From Mucor racemosus (lineage: Eukaryota > Mucoromycota > Mucoromycetes > Mucorales > Mucoraceae): DNA of 64,000 nt. Positions 45,933 to 59,100 of this stretch are shown here, in pieces. Below the pieces are notes generated by a model. That model had not been told where the DNA came from and made no database searches. It was given only the letters and a program-made list of their open reading frames with translations. The DNA is taken from positions 868,001 to 932,000 of the forward strand of contig JAPEHQ010000007.1 in NCBI GenBank assembly GCA_027405735.1, read 5' to 3'. The stretch's first letter is position 1. Each line of letters begins with the position of its first letter. The translations under genes and the position numbers were made by a program.

Positions 45933-47468
45933 ATGCGAAGGCTTTGGCATCGATTGAATAGTGTGCCGAGTCAAACAAGATGTATATATTGCAATACCCT
46001 GTCTCGAAATGTGATTCCATCTTTACTGTCCCGGGCGACCCCTCTATTTCCATTAGAATTATTTAGACCATATAGCAGCAACAGCACTAGCAACATTATT
46101 GAGATTTCTACACAGAAAATCGAATCCAATATCATGTCAAATTCACAAGAAATGGATTTAGCTACGTGTCGAAATAAGGCGACCTTAATTGCTGATTTTT
46201 ATCGCTCCTTGTCAACACAAGACATTGACCGAATATGGCCCTTGTATACATACTTGTATAATAACGAGTATTTGGATTGCCTGACACGGAAAAACTATCA
46301 TAACCTATTTGTATATACTATTCGATCCCGGGCATGCCAAAAGAATTTGCACAGATTGAATGCCCTGGTAGATGATATGAGGCAGCGAGGATATTCTTTA
46401 CGGCTGTCAGAATACAATAGTTTGATCAATTGGGTGGGTGGAAAGACTGTACCACACAAACACCCTCACCATTTAATAGACGCATTGCAATTATTTGATG
46501 AAATGCAACAACCTTATAGAATAGACGAAAATACTGGTGAAAAAATCGAAAAAGATGCCGTACAGCCTAATATCACGACCTTCAATTCGTTAATACACAT
46601 TGCCGCTCAACTGTTGGATCTGCGAACAGCTCAAAAACTTTATCACGACATGATTTCAAGAAATTTACAACCAGATCAATTTACTTACTCAACCTTGTTA
46701 CATGCTATGGGTAAAATGGGAGATGTGGATGGTATCGATCGTATGCTAGATGACGTACAATCAAATGGATTGAATGATTTTATGAATACAACTGTTATTT
46801 GGAATGTAGTAATGACAGGTTATGCGTGCAATGGCGTTAAAGACCGAGCTTACGATATGTTTGAGCAAATGCTAGATAGTCGAAAAAAGAAACGAAAAAG
46901 GCCATCAAAGAAAGCAGCACCTGCAGTGGATGCAGAGGGCTTTAGAATATATATCGATTTGATGATACACGATGACAAACGAAATGAAGCTATTTCAGCA
47001 TTGTATTCAATGAAAAATATCGGCATTCAACCAATTATCACTATATATAATACACTCTTCAGCTCATTTATGAGCCAAACACCCAATTTTGGATTAAGAG
47101 AATTAGATGTATTCGAAAGCGATTATGACAATCCCGAGAGACAAGAAAATTTAGACACTCTAGAAAAATTATATCAACATATGAAAGACGTTCAAGTAAA
47201 GCCGAATTCGGAAACAATGTATACCCTCGTATCTGCTTTTCTTGATTTAGGTGATACCAAATCTGCTTTGGAAGTATTTGTTTATCTTAGCACCACCAAC
47301 AAAATTGAAAATGATACTGAAAAATCAAATATAAGGTCAAGTTCCATTGCAAATCTAGCAAAAGATCGTTTATTGAGGATTAAAATGAACAATCAACCAT
47401 CAAAAATTGAACCAAATCCTGAATTATTAGAAAGATTGAATAGTATTTTAACAAAATCTAATGTATAA
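45933..47468 (+). CDS. Mitochondrial pentatricopeptide repeat (PPR) protein
   Basis: A single exon of 511 residues. The N-terminus is Arg/Ser/Leu-rich with no acidic residue until position 42 (MRRLWHRLNSVPSQTR), as in mitochondrial presequences. Helical PPR units are visible at about 205-245 (PNITTFNSLIHIAAQLLDL), 240-275 (PDQFTYSTLLHAMGKMGDV), 285-315 (NTTVIWNVVMTGYACNGVK), 365-390 (PIITIYNTLFSSFM) and about 425-450 (PNSETMYTLVSAFLDLGD). A basic KKKRKRPSKK loop interrupts the array. Such proteins bind mitochondrial RNA and support its processing or translation; the specific target is unknown. The stop is only 22 bp from the stop of the convergent kinase gene. Confidence 0.88.
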   Translation: MRRLWHRLNSVPSQTRCIYCNTLSRNVIPSLLSRATPLFPLELFRPYSSNSTSNIIEISTQKIESNIMSNSQEMDLATCRNKATLIADFYRSLSTQDIDRIWPLYTYLYNNEYLDCLTRKNYHNLFVYTIRSRACQKNLHRLNALVDDMRQRGYSLRLSEYNSLINWVGGKTVPHKHPHHLIDALQLFDEMQQPYRIDENTGEKIEKDAVQPNITTFNSLIHIAAQLLDLRTAQKLYHDMISRNLQPDQFTYSTLLHAMGKMGDVDGIDRMLDDVQSNGLNDFMNTTVIWNVVMTGYACNGVKDRAYDMFEQMLDSRKKKRKRPSKKAAPAVDAEGFRIYIDLMIHDDKRNEAISALYSMKNIGIQPIITIYNTLFSSFMSQTPNFGLRELDVFESDYDNPERQENLDTLEKLYQHMKDVQVKPNSETMYTLVSAFLDLGDTKSALEVFVYLSTTNKIENDTEKSNIRSSSIANLAKDRLLRIKMNNQPSKIEPNPELLERLNSILTKSNV

Positions 47469-47490
47469 TATCAAATAATAATAATAAATT

Positions 47491-48091
47491 TTACAAAAGT
47501 AAATCTTGAATAATCTTGTTGGCTACTTTTAAAGCTGTTTCATCAATGTTGCATTCATCTGTGTCGATGGTCAATAAATCATGTATGGTTTCATCATGTT
47601 TGCTTTGATTTTGATACTCTGGCCATACAATTTTATCAAAGTATCCGGGTGGATCAACCCAATAACCTTCTAATGTATGATATCCTTGTCGTTTTTCTCT
47701 TCTTGATTTCAAACTTTCATATGATGCTTTGAAGCTGATCTTGCAATCTAATTTCTGAGAGACATTGTCGTCCCAATAAAGCAAAAATCCATCTACAAAT
47801 ACAAAAGTAACATTGGAGTATTTCTCCAACAATGGCGACAAGATTTCTCGTAACTTGAAAGACGCTTCCTGGCTCACTAGACTTGAACCATCATGTACGT
47901 TGCTTTCCTCATTAGACTTAAAGCCATCTGGCAATTGTCCGCTATGGGTTTTTGTGTATTCAATATTCTTTGCAAATGCGTTGAAATCGACAGATTCAGG
48001 ACAATCCCAATTTGCCAAATTTGTTTTAGGATCAATGGGAACTAATTTCTCTGGCTATTGGTAATGTTTGATAAATGTTTTCTATATTTAA

Positions 48092-48127
<36 letters not shown>

Positions 48128-48367
48128 CTTGTAGTAATCATCTTGGTATATGATGGCTGTATTTTCAAGTATTTGACGAAGAATACGTGTTGCTGTCTAT
48201 GTGTAAATATCGATTATTAGTTTTTTTAATAAATTCAACTTGATTTTATAACAGTGCTTACCGTCTTTCCAGAACAAGAAGGTCCACTAGATTTAAGTTA
48301 ATGCAAATAATCCATGATATTATTTTGAATAAACCTACCCTATACCAATTGTAAATACTTTTGTCAT
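47491..48367 (-). CDS. NRK1: Nicotinamide riboside kinase
   Basis: Exons 48367-48339, 48286-48262, 48196-48128 and 48054-47491 (introns 52, 65 and 73 bp) encode 228 residues. The P-loop GGPSCSGKT is split by introns 1 and 2. IIYQDDYYK matches the NRK YQDDFFK segment with the substrate-binding Asp residues, and NLANWDCPESVDF matches NRK NWDCPEA-x-DF. A lid region with RREKRQGY and a C-terminal WPEY and VDPPGYFDK follow. The family phosphorylates nicotinamide riboside to NMN in NAD salvage. Intron 3 holds a (TA)n microsatellite. Confidence 0.92.
48089..48122. repeat. (TA)n microsatellite inside NRK intron 3
   Basis: About 15 TA dinucleotides, entirely intronic, so length change should not alter the protein. 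Confidence 0.85.
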
Positions 48368-50419
48368 ATCGATAAAAGCAATTCTAATAGCATCTGACTT
48401 CCATTTAGCTACAGATATCGTATTTGTCCGCGAGGGTCACCACCCCGCAAATAAGTCATATCTTTACACAAAAGCAAGAAAGAGATAAAGGATTAAGAAA
48501 ACAAGTTACTCAAAGCATTATAATAGCTTTTATTCGTTCATTTACTCTTCAAAATGCTTTTTTATAGCCATTGCATCATATGCAGGATATAAAACAAAAA
48601 TGTATAAATTGGTCTTTTCTCAGCTTTAAGGGATTTTTGCAAGTGGTTGATATGTAGTAGTTCAATAAATACAGCTTTATATTAAAAAATGGTATTTTAA
48701 CTGTTCATTAATGTTTTTTTTTTCGGTTAAATAGCATTTAAAATAAGTGATCAGGGCATCGTTTAAGGACGATGCATAGTGGCATCTGGTTAATTTGAGG
48801 ATATGACCAATAATATAGTTCCTTTCCAACAGAAACTATGAGTCCTTTGTATAAGATGTTGTGTTAGTCGGTTACCAAAGATGAAAATGACGGAGTGATG
48901 TAAAGAAACATACCACACAAACTTAGTAGAAACGATTAATATTGAGTTGTTTTCTGTATTTTGGTATCGGAGGGAGAAGAATCAGATCCCAACTTCAGTT
49001 TCTGTAAAACTGCTTATATTTTGTACTATACAGCTTCAAATAACAAAATATTCTTGTAAATATAATAGTTATGTTGCATCAATTAGGCATATATATATTG
49101 CATCTTTTGATTTATGCAAAATTAGTATATATATTCTTCTAAATACAAGAAAACATTTGTAGTACAATACAATGTCAATGGTATTATTCCAACCTGATAT
49201 TACTTTACGTAAATCGCTCTTGAAATACTTGGTTACATCATTTATAAGTTAATCGAAATATGCAACGATTATTGTAGAAAAACATAAGTGATCGGTTAAT
49301 TGTTGATTCACAGATGCCAATTGTTTCTTGTAAAAAGCAACATGTAATCACTATAAACAAATTTATTTTCGAGGTGACAAAGAAATCCAATAAACTTTTC
49401 CTTTTTTGTATACTCTTTTCTGTCATGAACATCATATAAAATTGCACATGTTGATATATTGAATCTTGATTATGAACTAGAAAATTAACTAAATTAGCAA
49501 AATAGTATCATTGATTGCTGTTCTCGTGAAAAGCTTACTCTAAATTAACACACCGCATTTGATACCTTGGAGCGCACATCAACTGTTTTCTTATACGCAT
49601 ATTTTAATACATGTATAGTAATGTGTCCTCATATAAGACGAGTCCGATAATTAATATCTCATGTTGTTTATTATAGCTACTAAAAAAAATGCTGCTCCTT
49701 TTTTAATTACCAAATATGGAAATCATTTGACAGGCTACCATTTCAAATAATACTTGTACCGAAAGCCTGTTTTATTTAGCAATGCATATAAATATAAACA
49801 GATTTCGCTATTATCGCTATCTATTTGTTATTACACAAAGAACTATTTTTCCTATCGTCAAATTCGGTAACTTTTTGGTTTCATATTAATACAAGGTTCT
49901 AAAATAATTGGATGATTAGGAAATGTACCGGGTAATGCATCAGCGTATTCTCGAGATGAAGGGACCTCCCATAGATGTCCGACTTGGAATCATGTCAATA
50001 ATATTCAAGCCCCTTATCTCCCCTCCCCCCCCAAAAAGATAGATTATTTACACGGCCGAACCATCTTAATCAAACGACATCTAAAAGAAATATTACTGAT
50101 TTGTAACATTGATAATGCGTTTTTTCTTTTTCGTGAAATACTCAAAATGAGAATAACAACATGTACATTATGCATAAAAACGTCTTTAACATCTCGGTAC
50201 TATTTTTCTTATCGTTGATTTATATGATTCTGTACACGTTGTACACTAAAATTTCTCAAAATTTCTTTCAATGTTTCTCCTCGCCCATCAAAGAGAAAAT
50301 AGAAACGTTTTTGTGGTCGATTTAGATGCCGAATTGCATGTATACTATTGTGCATTTTCTTTATGGAATGAATACAAAAATTCAAAGATTAAAGGATTTT
50401 ATAGATCTCTTTTTGAGTT

Positions 50420-50434
50420 GGTTGCTAGGCAACC
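50420..50434. promoter_or_regulatory. X-box-like inverted repeat GGTTGCTAGGCAACC
   Basis: GGTTGC and GCAACC are perfect inverted arms around TAG, resembling the RFX/Crt1 X-box (GTTGCC-n-GGCAAC). It lies about 335 bp before the G3PDH start. Confidence 0.4.
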
Positions 50435-50679
50435 ATTTTTTTGATCCAAGCTGTCAAATACTCTGATAATGCTTTATCAAGACGTGTTCTCCAGTGGTAA
50501 ATATACGTCATGCAATCAATCGTCATACCATAAAGAAAGAAGCTGAGTCCTGTTTCTTTTTTAAACCTTGGATTGCAACAGTCATGGTATGATGAAACCT
50601 AAAATGTCTTGCTGTGATGAATCCATCATTAGTAGCAGGTTTCTCCTAATCGGACTTGATGGTAAATACAAATCATGTA

Positions 50680-50687
50680 TATATAAA
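50680..50687 (+). promoter_or_regulatory. TATA box of the G3PDH gene
   Basis: TATATAAA about 80 bp upstream of the ATG at 50769, followed by a CT-rich stretch typical of strong fungal promoters. Confidence 0.55.
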
Positions 50688-50768
50688 CAGATGTGAAATC
50701 ACTCCCCCGCCTTTTACTTCCTTCTCTTTTTTGTTTCTATACATATAAATTATTTTATAAATAACAAC

Positions 50769-51951
50769 ATGCCCGGTATTCCTAAACAAAAAGTAACTAT
50801 CATCGGTTCTGGTAACTGGTAAAGTCATGACATTATTTCAACATTTACAAATGTATTAACTGTTGATTAGGGGTTCTTCTATTGCTCGTGTCTGTGCTCA
50901 AAACGTTATTAGACATCCCGAACTTTTCGAGCGTGAAGTTCGCATGTGGGTTTTCGAGGAACAAATTGATGGCAAAAATTTGACTGATATTATCAATGAA
51001 AAGCATGAAAATGTTAAATATCTTCCCGGCATTAACCTCGGTGACAATGTTGTTGCCATTCCCGATGTTAAAGAAGCTGCCAAAGGTGCCAATGTTCTTG
51101 TTTTTGTCTTGCCTCATCAATTCGTATACAGAGTTTGTGAATCTCTTCGTGGTGTCACCGACAAGGACTGTAGAGCTATTTCTTTGATCAAGGGTTTGGA
51201 TTATAAGAATAATAACTTGCTTATCTTTTCTGAAGAAATTGAAAAGATTTTGAATATCAATTGTGCTGCTTTGAGTGGTGCAAACATTGCTAGTGAAGTT
51301 GCTGAAGAGCAATTCGGTGAAACTACTATTGCTTGTAAAGATCCTAAAGATGGTGAAATCTTTTATAAACTCTTCCATACTGGTTACTTTGATGTCAATG
51401 TCATTGGTGATTGGAGAGGTCTTCAAGTTTGTGGTGCTTTGAAGAATGTTGTCGCTCTTGGTGCTGGTATTTGTGATGGTCTTCAGTACGGTAACAACAC
51501 TAAATCTGCTGTTATTCGTCGTGGTTTAATTGAAATGAGGAAGTTTGGTAAAACTTTCTTTGGTGGTGTTCACACTGAAACCTATTTCGGTAAGTTTTTA
51601 AGTTGCATGAATTTTATTAGCGAGCTGAATAACTAACAATACTTTTATATAGAATCTTGCGGTGTTGCTGATCTTATTACTACTTGTGCTGGTGGCCGTA
51701 ATAGAAAGGTTGCTGCTGCATTTATCAAGTCTGGTAAGAGTATCGAGGAAATTGAAAAGGAAATGTTGAATGGTCAAAAACTTCAAGGTACTACAACATC
51801 TCAAGAAGTTTATCATTTCTTGTCTGCTAGAAACATGACACAAGAATTCCCTCTTATGACTGCAATTTATCGTGTTATTTATGAAGGCGCTCCTCCAGAA
51901 AGCATCGCTCTCGATCTTCGTACTCGTAATGTCAAGGTTGACATGGAGTAA
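50769..51951 (+). CDS. GPD1: NAD-dependent glycerol-3-phosphate dehydrogenase
   Basis: Exons 50769-50818, 50871-51589 and 51653-51951 (introns 52 and 63 bp) give 355 residues. The dinucleotide-binding loop GSGNWGSSIA (about 13-22) is completed by intron 1 removal. [15 protein letters not shown] and [10 protein letters not shown] follow. The catalytic-domain signature [17 protein letters not shown] includes the conserved Lys, and [19 protein letters not shown] is the family signature. It reduces dihydroxyacetone phosphate to glycerol-3-phosphate in the cytosol for glycerol, lipid and redox balance. The N-terminus (MPGIPKQK) has no clear organelle signal. Codon choice (many GGT, GTC, CGT) suggests high expression. 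Confidence 0.96.
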
Positions 51952-52707
51952 ACAAACATTTTTATGCATTTAACATCCTAATAACTTACCATTTTATATA
52001 TATTTCTGTCTCCCTTTCTCCCTCTTTTCAACCCTTTTCCTTTAAGAATATAACGCAATATTAACCCTCCATCTTAACCCTCCTTCATTGTGAATAAAAA
52101 ATTATGAAAAAATGCATCAAATTATCCTTTTTTTTGCACATAATGAATGCATGAGGTGCTCACATTGCCTAAACGCACTACGATTTTTGTGCTACCAATA
52201 CTTTCATGATGTTTATCTGATGCAATGTTAGTCGCATGGAATAATATTGATTGGATATATGTTACATTATGGTTCACGCAGAGAATACGAATAACAAATG
52301 TTTTCGTGTAAATTAAACATATGACATTTACTGTCTATTTGAAAATCTAAATTAGCCTTGTTTTGTTGATAGATACAATCAATCAATCTCCCCTCATCTA
52401 TTGCCTTTTGGAAAGAGTCAATATTTCCCATTTCAATGATGCCACTTTTTAATCATCGATAAGCAAACAACAAAATTAATAGATCGGCCTGATTTGGAAA
52501 TGCTAGAACAAAGCATGAGGGGAAAAGGATCCCGGTCAAAAGAAATGGCACCCGATCTTGTTATCCATTCTGTATGCAGACATTTACTGTTATGAGTCTA
52601 TAATTTACTACAAATTTACCTTACTGATGAGATATAATAAAAGCCTAAAATGAACATGTTGATCATTAAATTAATGCAATCTCAAAAGAAAATTGAGATG
52701 AATATGA

Positions 52708-52738
<31 letters not shown>

Positions 52739-53904
52739 GTTCAGCTGCATTTTAATGAGCATCGAAATTACGAGTATTTTTTGTTTCATTTTTGAATCAC
52801 CAAGCAGATCAAAATGATACTGATTCATTTGCTCAATTTTGTCTTTTTTTTTTTTTGTAAATCATTCTGAAAGTTGGTAGATCTACTCATTTTTTTCGAG
52901 TAATTTATTTTGTTGACTCAGAAAGATATGACTAACATTAGACTTTGATATATAGTTGAAGATTTCTTAATGCGATTATGATTAAATACAAAGAAAGCAA
53001 CTATGTAAACAATATCCACGAACACTAAGTATTTATCGATATGAACAGAGAGAGCACCAATCATGTAAACCTGAACAACATAATGCCTTCTTCAGTTATT
53101 CAAATCAAGTGTATTGCCTGTTTCACAATATTATTAGTATCTTGTGGACCCAGCTTTTCTATGAAACATTTGATATGAGTATCTGTTATACTTTAAGCAT
53201 ATAGCAATATATTGAAAGGTTCTTCTCAAATGTTCATTGTCATGAAATCAACTTTTTTCCGATATATGCGTGTAGTTTTGACGTTTCAGAATATCATTTT
53301 GCTCAATGATTTCTAATTTTGGTTAAATTAGATTTTTGTTACATATACTCTGCTACAAATCAATGTATAGCATTACACACAGAAGCCATATACAACGTGA
53401 AATCAGTAGATATTGCATCAATAATAACACATTTTCGATAACAAATTTGATTTTTTTCTTTGGATAATTTTCAGTTAATAATCGTACTGCAGATGAGCAA
53501 AGTTAATACAATCAATGGAAATTATTTCCTATGATTCGATGTGTATTATTACCTATATACATTGGCAGAGTTGTAAATTTTGACCACCAAATAGAGCATA
53601 CAATTTTGTATAAGCTCGTATTTTTCATACAGGTATTAACTTTTCGAAGTATTGAGTATATAGTCGAGCAAAATAAGTTTTCGAGAATAAAAAAATGCCT
53701 GGATAAAATCAAAGCTCACTTCTCGTAACGGGAGCAGTTTTAGATAATATAAAGACACCAATTTCGTTATTAGACTTTAATAAAATAGCTTTTCAAAAAA
53801 CATGAAATGCATAGGAATTAACAAATTGGGCTTAAATCTATCCAACAAAGATCGTTATAATTAACTAGTGAACCAATTGAGCTTGGACGGCTAGCTAATT
53901 GAAA
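51952..53904. other. Intergenic, no gene seen
   Basis: AT-rich region with a T-run of about 28 at 52711-52738. Frames at 53512-53728 overlap on both strands and have no features. Confidence 0.5.
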
Positions 53905-55822
53905 GATACGCAGGGAATTATGCTAACTATTCCTAAATTTATTTTATATCTTCATTTAAAAAAAAAAAATATTTTACATCTCACGAAACGCGTGAAAAAC
54001 GTCTGAAAACTGAGCCTAACTTTTTATTCATACTCAATTTTTTTTTTCACTAAATAACAGCAAAATAAAATTATATTCCAATGTACCTCAGATGTTCCCC
54101 TTTCATCTAAAGAAGAGTGTCTGGAAATATCCTATTTTTTGCAGTTGATATAATTTTTTTAGTGCTAATGTTTCAGGTATTTCACTGCTAAAAAAATCAA
54201 AAATTCAAGTCTGAATATCTCTATAGAAAATTAAGATACACTCATCCTTTTTAATAATAAAACTTACTTGGTTTAAAGTACTCTATAACATATTTAAGTA
54301 TAAATAAATTCCGAGCACTTTTTTTTTTGTTTACCATTTCATGTCCTTTTTTTAATCTTTTTTTAACAGATTACAAAATATTTGTTAAATTGAGCAGTAT
54401 TTTTTTTACATTTATGTCATCAGCCTTGTTGAGCTCTCTCGGACACAATTTAGTTTCTTCTAAAATATTGATTTTTCGTGGAGATATACTTAAAATTGTA
54501 CACTCAGGAATACTCTCGTTTCTAGCTTCAATTTTCCCCTGTATACCCTCATCCTAAATTCTGAATTTGAAAAAAAAATCGACAAAAAGTTTGATTTCTC
54601 TGCGAGAAATGCAGCTAGAAGATTTATTAATAGCTCAATCGATAGATAATTTTGTCTCCTATCATTTAAATAACTTCGATTTAAAACATTATTATATAAA
54701 GTGATTCCTGTCTCCAAAAAACCTCTAAAATTTCAATTGCATTTTACGTTAAATTTAATGTAAAGATTTTGTTCAAATTTTATATAGTTAAATGCAGAAT
54801 CTAAATATATACAAAAAACATTTAATACACTAGTCCAACTTACTTTGCAGTTCTCGAGTTTTTACACAAACTTGATTTTTTGAATCATTTTTGGATCAGT
54901 TTATTCATCAAATCAATTTTGGAACTCAGTTGGAATAAGCTGTGAGCTATACTGTAAACTATGATTTTTATTTTCTTGATGAAAAATCAATATTGTTTTC
55001 TGAAAAAAATATTGAAGAGTAGCTTTCAGTCATATCTATTTTGTAAATACAAAAAATTATTACCTCAATTTGAGTGCAGAAGTTTTATAATCAAGTTTAG
55101 ACCAATTTTGGTTAATATTAGGCCAGTATACTTGTATTTTAGTATTAACTCTTCTATTTTCGAGCAGAAATCAATGGCCCATAAAAGGAAGACATATTTT
55201 ATTTGAATATTTGACTTAATTCGACTCAACATCGGGCGAAAGATTCGAAAACCATTTGAAACTATCTGAAAATTACTTTTTTACAGCAGTAAAAAGCAGA
55301 CAAAAGAGACCCTATCTCGACGAATTTTGATTCTAATAACTACCAACTTTACATGAGGGCATGTAAATATCTTTGGCATAATGATATTAAAGGGCAACTT
55401 TTACAACCTAATGTGTGTCGTGATAGCTATCGCCAAAGTACGCCTATAGCTTACTACTCATTTTTATTTAAAACAATTGAAAATAGGATATCTATGAATA
55501 CTGATACGAGTAAACCACCGCTCTACATGAAAATAGATATGAATAGATGTTACAAGTATTTCAGATACCAGCATCCATTAGTCATTGTGCATTCGGTAAG
55601 TTTGAACAAAAAGTTAATTACCTATTACTATTTATACCTACCAAGGTCAGTAAGATCACCAGGTTTCACTGAATACGGTTCCAAATGAGCTCCCATTGGA
55701 ATGGTAGATACGTTTAGGGTTTATATATCCACAGAATTTCAAAGTTTCAGCCTTCCCGAGCTATTGTGAGGATAAGAAAATGGAGACGCTCACATTTCTC
55801 AACTTTTTTTTATGGGTAGATC
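53905..55822 (-). repeat. R1 repeat copy F (reverse), inverted partner of copy G
   Basis: Nearly identical to the reverse complement of 61930-63845. Coordinates sum to a constant 117752 over 54490-55720, so no indels occur there. The 111-codon frame at 55353-55688 and the 81-codon frame at 54961-55206 recur in copy G (one and zero residue changes) but are broken in copies B, D and E, so they are probably not genes. Confidence 0.85.
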
Positions 55823-56112
55823 ATAAACTAAGCGCAGTATTTAATCATTGTTTAAAGGTGATGCATGAATTAACTTTTTGACTTTTGTAGATCAATCAAA
55901 AATACGCACTAAAAACAACGCTTTCCAATTTTGATTATCTAGTGATTCAGTTCCTGTACTTGGATCATAAAAACCTTGGGTTGGGATAATGTATTATGCT
56001 AGAATAGAAGAATTGCCCAAACACCGTTTCAATCAGACTTGTTGTAGTACAGACATTCTCAGAATATTGCAACATTTGATAAAAAAGATTCAGTTAAAAT
56101 GTATTATTTTAT
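55823..56112. other. 3' flank of the TRAPPC8 gene
   Basis: 290 bp between the repeat and the stop codon. No feature recognised. Confidence 0.4.
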
Positions 56113-59100
56113 TTAGATGTCAGTAGTAGTAATCAATTGAGGTAGACTAGGTTGATGTACAAATACTTCAGCATCATCCTTGTCATCTGTACGCACAGTC
56201 AACTTCCACCTATTTATATCATAAACGCCAGGTAACTGGAAAGTAGCAAAAACCTGGAGGTCTAACTTTTCTTCCGGCTTCAATGTACCTGAAAAAACAG
56301 TTGAACCTGTCCAATGGAAAGGGAAAATATTAAAAGAACCTGCTTTACTGGTTTTCTCAGGCTTTGACCATGGAAGCAATTCCAATGTATATTTACTGGT
56401 TCTATTCCAAGAGCAATTGTTCAAAGATACTGAAACAGGAATCTTTAGGAGACTAATCGAAAAGAAAATTTTAATGTAAATATAACTATACAAAATGAAA
56501 TTACATACCCTTCCTTATCAAAATCATGGGCTTGTTGATCTGGTGAAGAGATCTTTAGTTTGATAGGACTTTCGTCCTTCAATGCACGGTTTCTTGTCAA
56601 ACTGCTCACTAAAAGTGCTCTTTCTTTGGCAGTAGCTTCAAACAAACTACGGCTTTCTTTACCTACTAAATCCGAAGAATTGCCTTGGAAAGGATTTTGT
56701 TGAACACCTAAATTGACACCAATAATGTAATGATGACCATGACGCTTCATTTGTGGGATATCCCAGTACAAGGTCAAATCTACATCTCCAGAATTGTAAA
56801 GAGTAAAAAGGTGGCTGTATTTATCTCGCGAAATGTTAGGAAACTGAGTCTCTAGGCTGCCTTGTCTCCAATACATACGAGAGTTCAAAGCAAAAGATTT
56901 CAAGGGTGTTGTGTCAAATGGGATATCATTTTGTCTGAAAGCTAATTTGCTCAAGTTGAGAAGTATAGGAGGTGGAAGTGATTTAGTGTTTCCTTTGTTC
57001 AATAAATTGCCTAATGCTCCTGAGGTCCATGCTTCTGGGCATGAGGTATCCACCTTCTCTGATTTACGGATCTTGTAATAAGCAAATGTTGTTTGTCGTG
57101 GAGGAATAACTGTCTTGGCCAAAATGTCTTCTTCAGAAGATAGATCAATACTTAAAGGTGTAATTGACCACATAGGACTAGTTGCTGTCAACTGTGTTAC
57201 ATCAAAATTAGCTACAGTCTGCAAATTTTCAATCTCTATGCCCAAAATGTATTCATTAACTGCAGTTGTACTTGGTCTAGTAAATGCATTGATTTTCAGT
57301 GATGGTAGAACTTGAACATGTACAGTATAACGTAATGTTCGATGAGCAATCATTGCATTATCTTCATCTGATTGGTATGAGAATAGAAACTTGAATGTAT
57401 GTTTGCCAATACGATCTCCTCGAATCCAAAGTGGTACAAGTGTAGTTTCACCGGGTATAACAACACCATTTTCATTACTACGTTCCTCATTATTCTTTGC
57501 TGGTAAAGGAATTGAAATAACACTTGCATCAAATAACTTGTTTTGAAGCTCTACTTGATTAGGTGCATCGGATTGATCAGAAGCTAATAGGTTTCATGAG
57601 TCAATGTTCAAAAAGCTTAACCATCATTGTATTATTTCTTACCATAAATATCTTTGTCCATATCCTCTGGATTTCCAACGCAAATGAAACTAGGATGGCT
57701 AGTTTTCAATCGAAGTGCAGTTAAACCCTTATTACCTTTATTATTAATCTCCAACACAGTCTGAATGACTTCACCTGAGAGTATAGTTTCAGGCACATGA
57801 TGGAATGCAAGATCAAGTAATGGCATAGGTGATGTTACCAATATATCCAACGATCTATCAGGTGCATAGGTAACAGACATCATTTCTTCCTTGGTTTTAT
57901 TCAAACGTCTTCCCTTTTTATGGAATGGTCTAAATGTATGAACCAATTCATTCAAAGTGTAATGTAATCCATTGATTTGTACACTTCCTTCATGTCTAGG
58001 TACGATCGCAAGATTGATCTGATAAAAAATGTTAGTAAGTATATTACATTGCATTATATTGCTTACCATTTTCTTTTCCAAGGGTTCCAATGTTATTTCA
58101 TTTATCTTTTGCAATTCAAAATTTTCAAATTCATACATGTCTGATTCTCCTTGTTGTTTCCCTTCTGGCATAACTTCGTAAGCATCAGCTGTAACTTCTT
58201 GCACTTCAGTTGATTTTTGATATTGACAACCTAATATTAATTGGCCCAATGAAATAGATACCTGCAGAGGATTAAATAGCTCAATGTGAACAATAGCAGG
58301 TTCTATTTATATAAAACAAGCGTTAATAATTTGACTGAGTCTAGTTGATGTATTTCTATGAATTTACCTCCTACAGCGCTTACAACACGATGATCGTCTT
58401 GCTGTTGAACAGCCATAGCTTTCTTGGAACTAGAAATGTACCCATTAGCGATACTTTCTTCCAATAATTCTAATTCCATAGACGCCCATTCCTCTCGAAG
58501 TGCTGTGTTTGATTGTGCATTTGATAGAGTTACTTGAATATCTCTATCTTCAATTATAGGAAGAGCTAAGTGAGGTAATGATTCTTTAAGAGGATCTATT
58601 CCAACTGATGCTGTATATTGCTTATAAATGAATAAAAATTCTCGAATATGAGCAACTTGTTGTTGAGGTGTCTGTTTAGTATCTGTCAAAACATTTGAAA
58701 AATAAGTTACTGCATCCTCCAATCGACCTAAATGGAATGCTTGACGTCCTAGTGCAAATTGAATGTGTGATTTTGCAACTGACCATGAATTGCTTTCCAA
58801 TACAAAAGATGCCATCTTGTATGATCTATAAGCATGCAAACGTTGCGATGCTTTTCCGTAGCGATGACCAGCCATTACTAAATGAAAACCATACTTTCTA
58901 ACCATAGGTTTATGTGCTCTCAAAAAACAATGTGCAGCTTGCTCCAAGAATAAACCTGATCTTAAATCTGAATCTTCACCTGTCATACGAACAAGTGCAG
59001 TAGGGATATCCTTCCACAAACGACGAGCTTTTAGTAATTCGTAATACACAATGGTAGTTCGGGTAGCATGATATGGTGACCTACAGCGACCTAAATACTG

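Larger units (their letters stand above)
48368..50768. other. Long intergenic region between NRK and G3PDH
   Basis: 2.4 kb, AT-rich, with no supported gene. Frames at 48947 and 49238 are short and featureless. A C-run occurs near 50025. The right part holds the G3PDH promoter. Confidence 0.5.

Noticed and set aside
52711..52738. Long T-run as a retroposon poly(A) tail
   Set aside because: No retroposon body or target duplication adjacent. Probably simple sequence.
55353..55688. 111-codon frame shared by R1 copies F and G
   Set aside because: Equivalent positions in copies B, D and E contain stops and shifts, so this is open by chance in two recently related copies.
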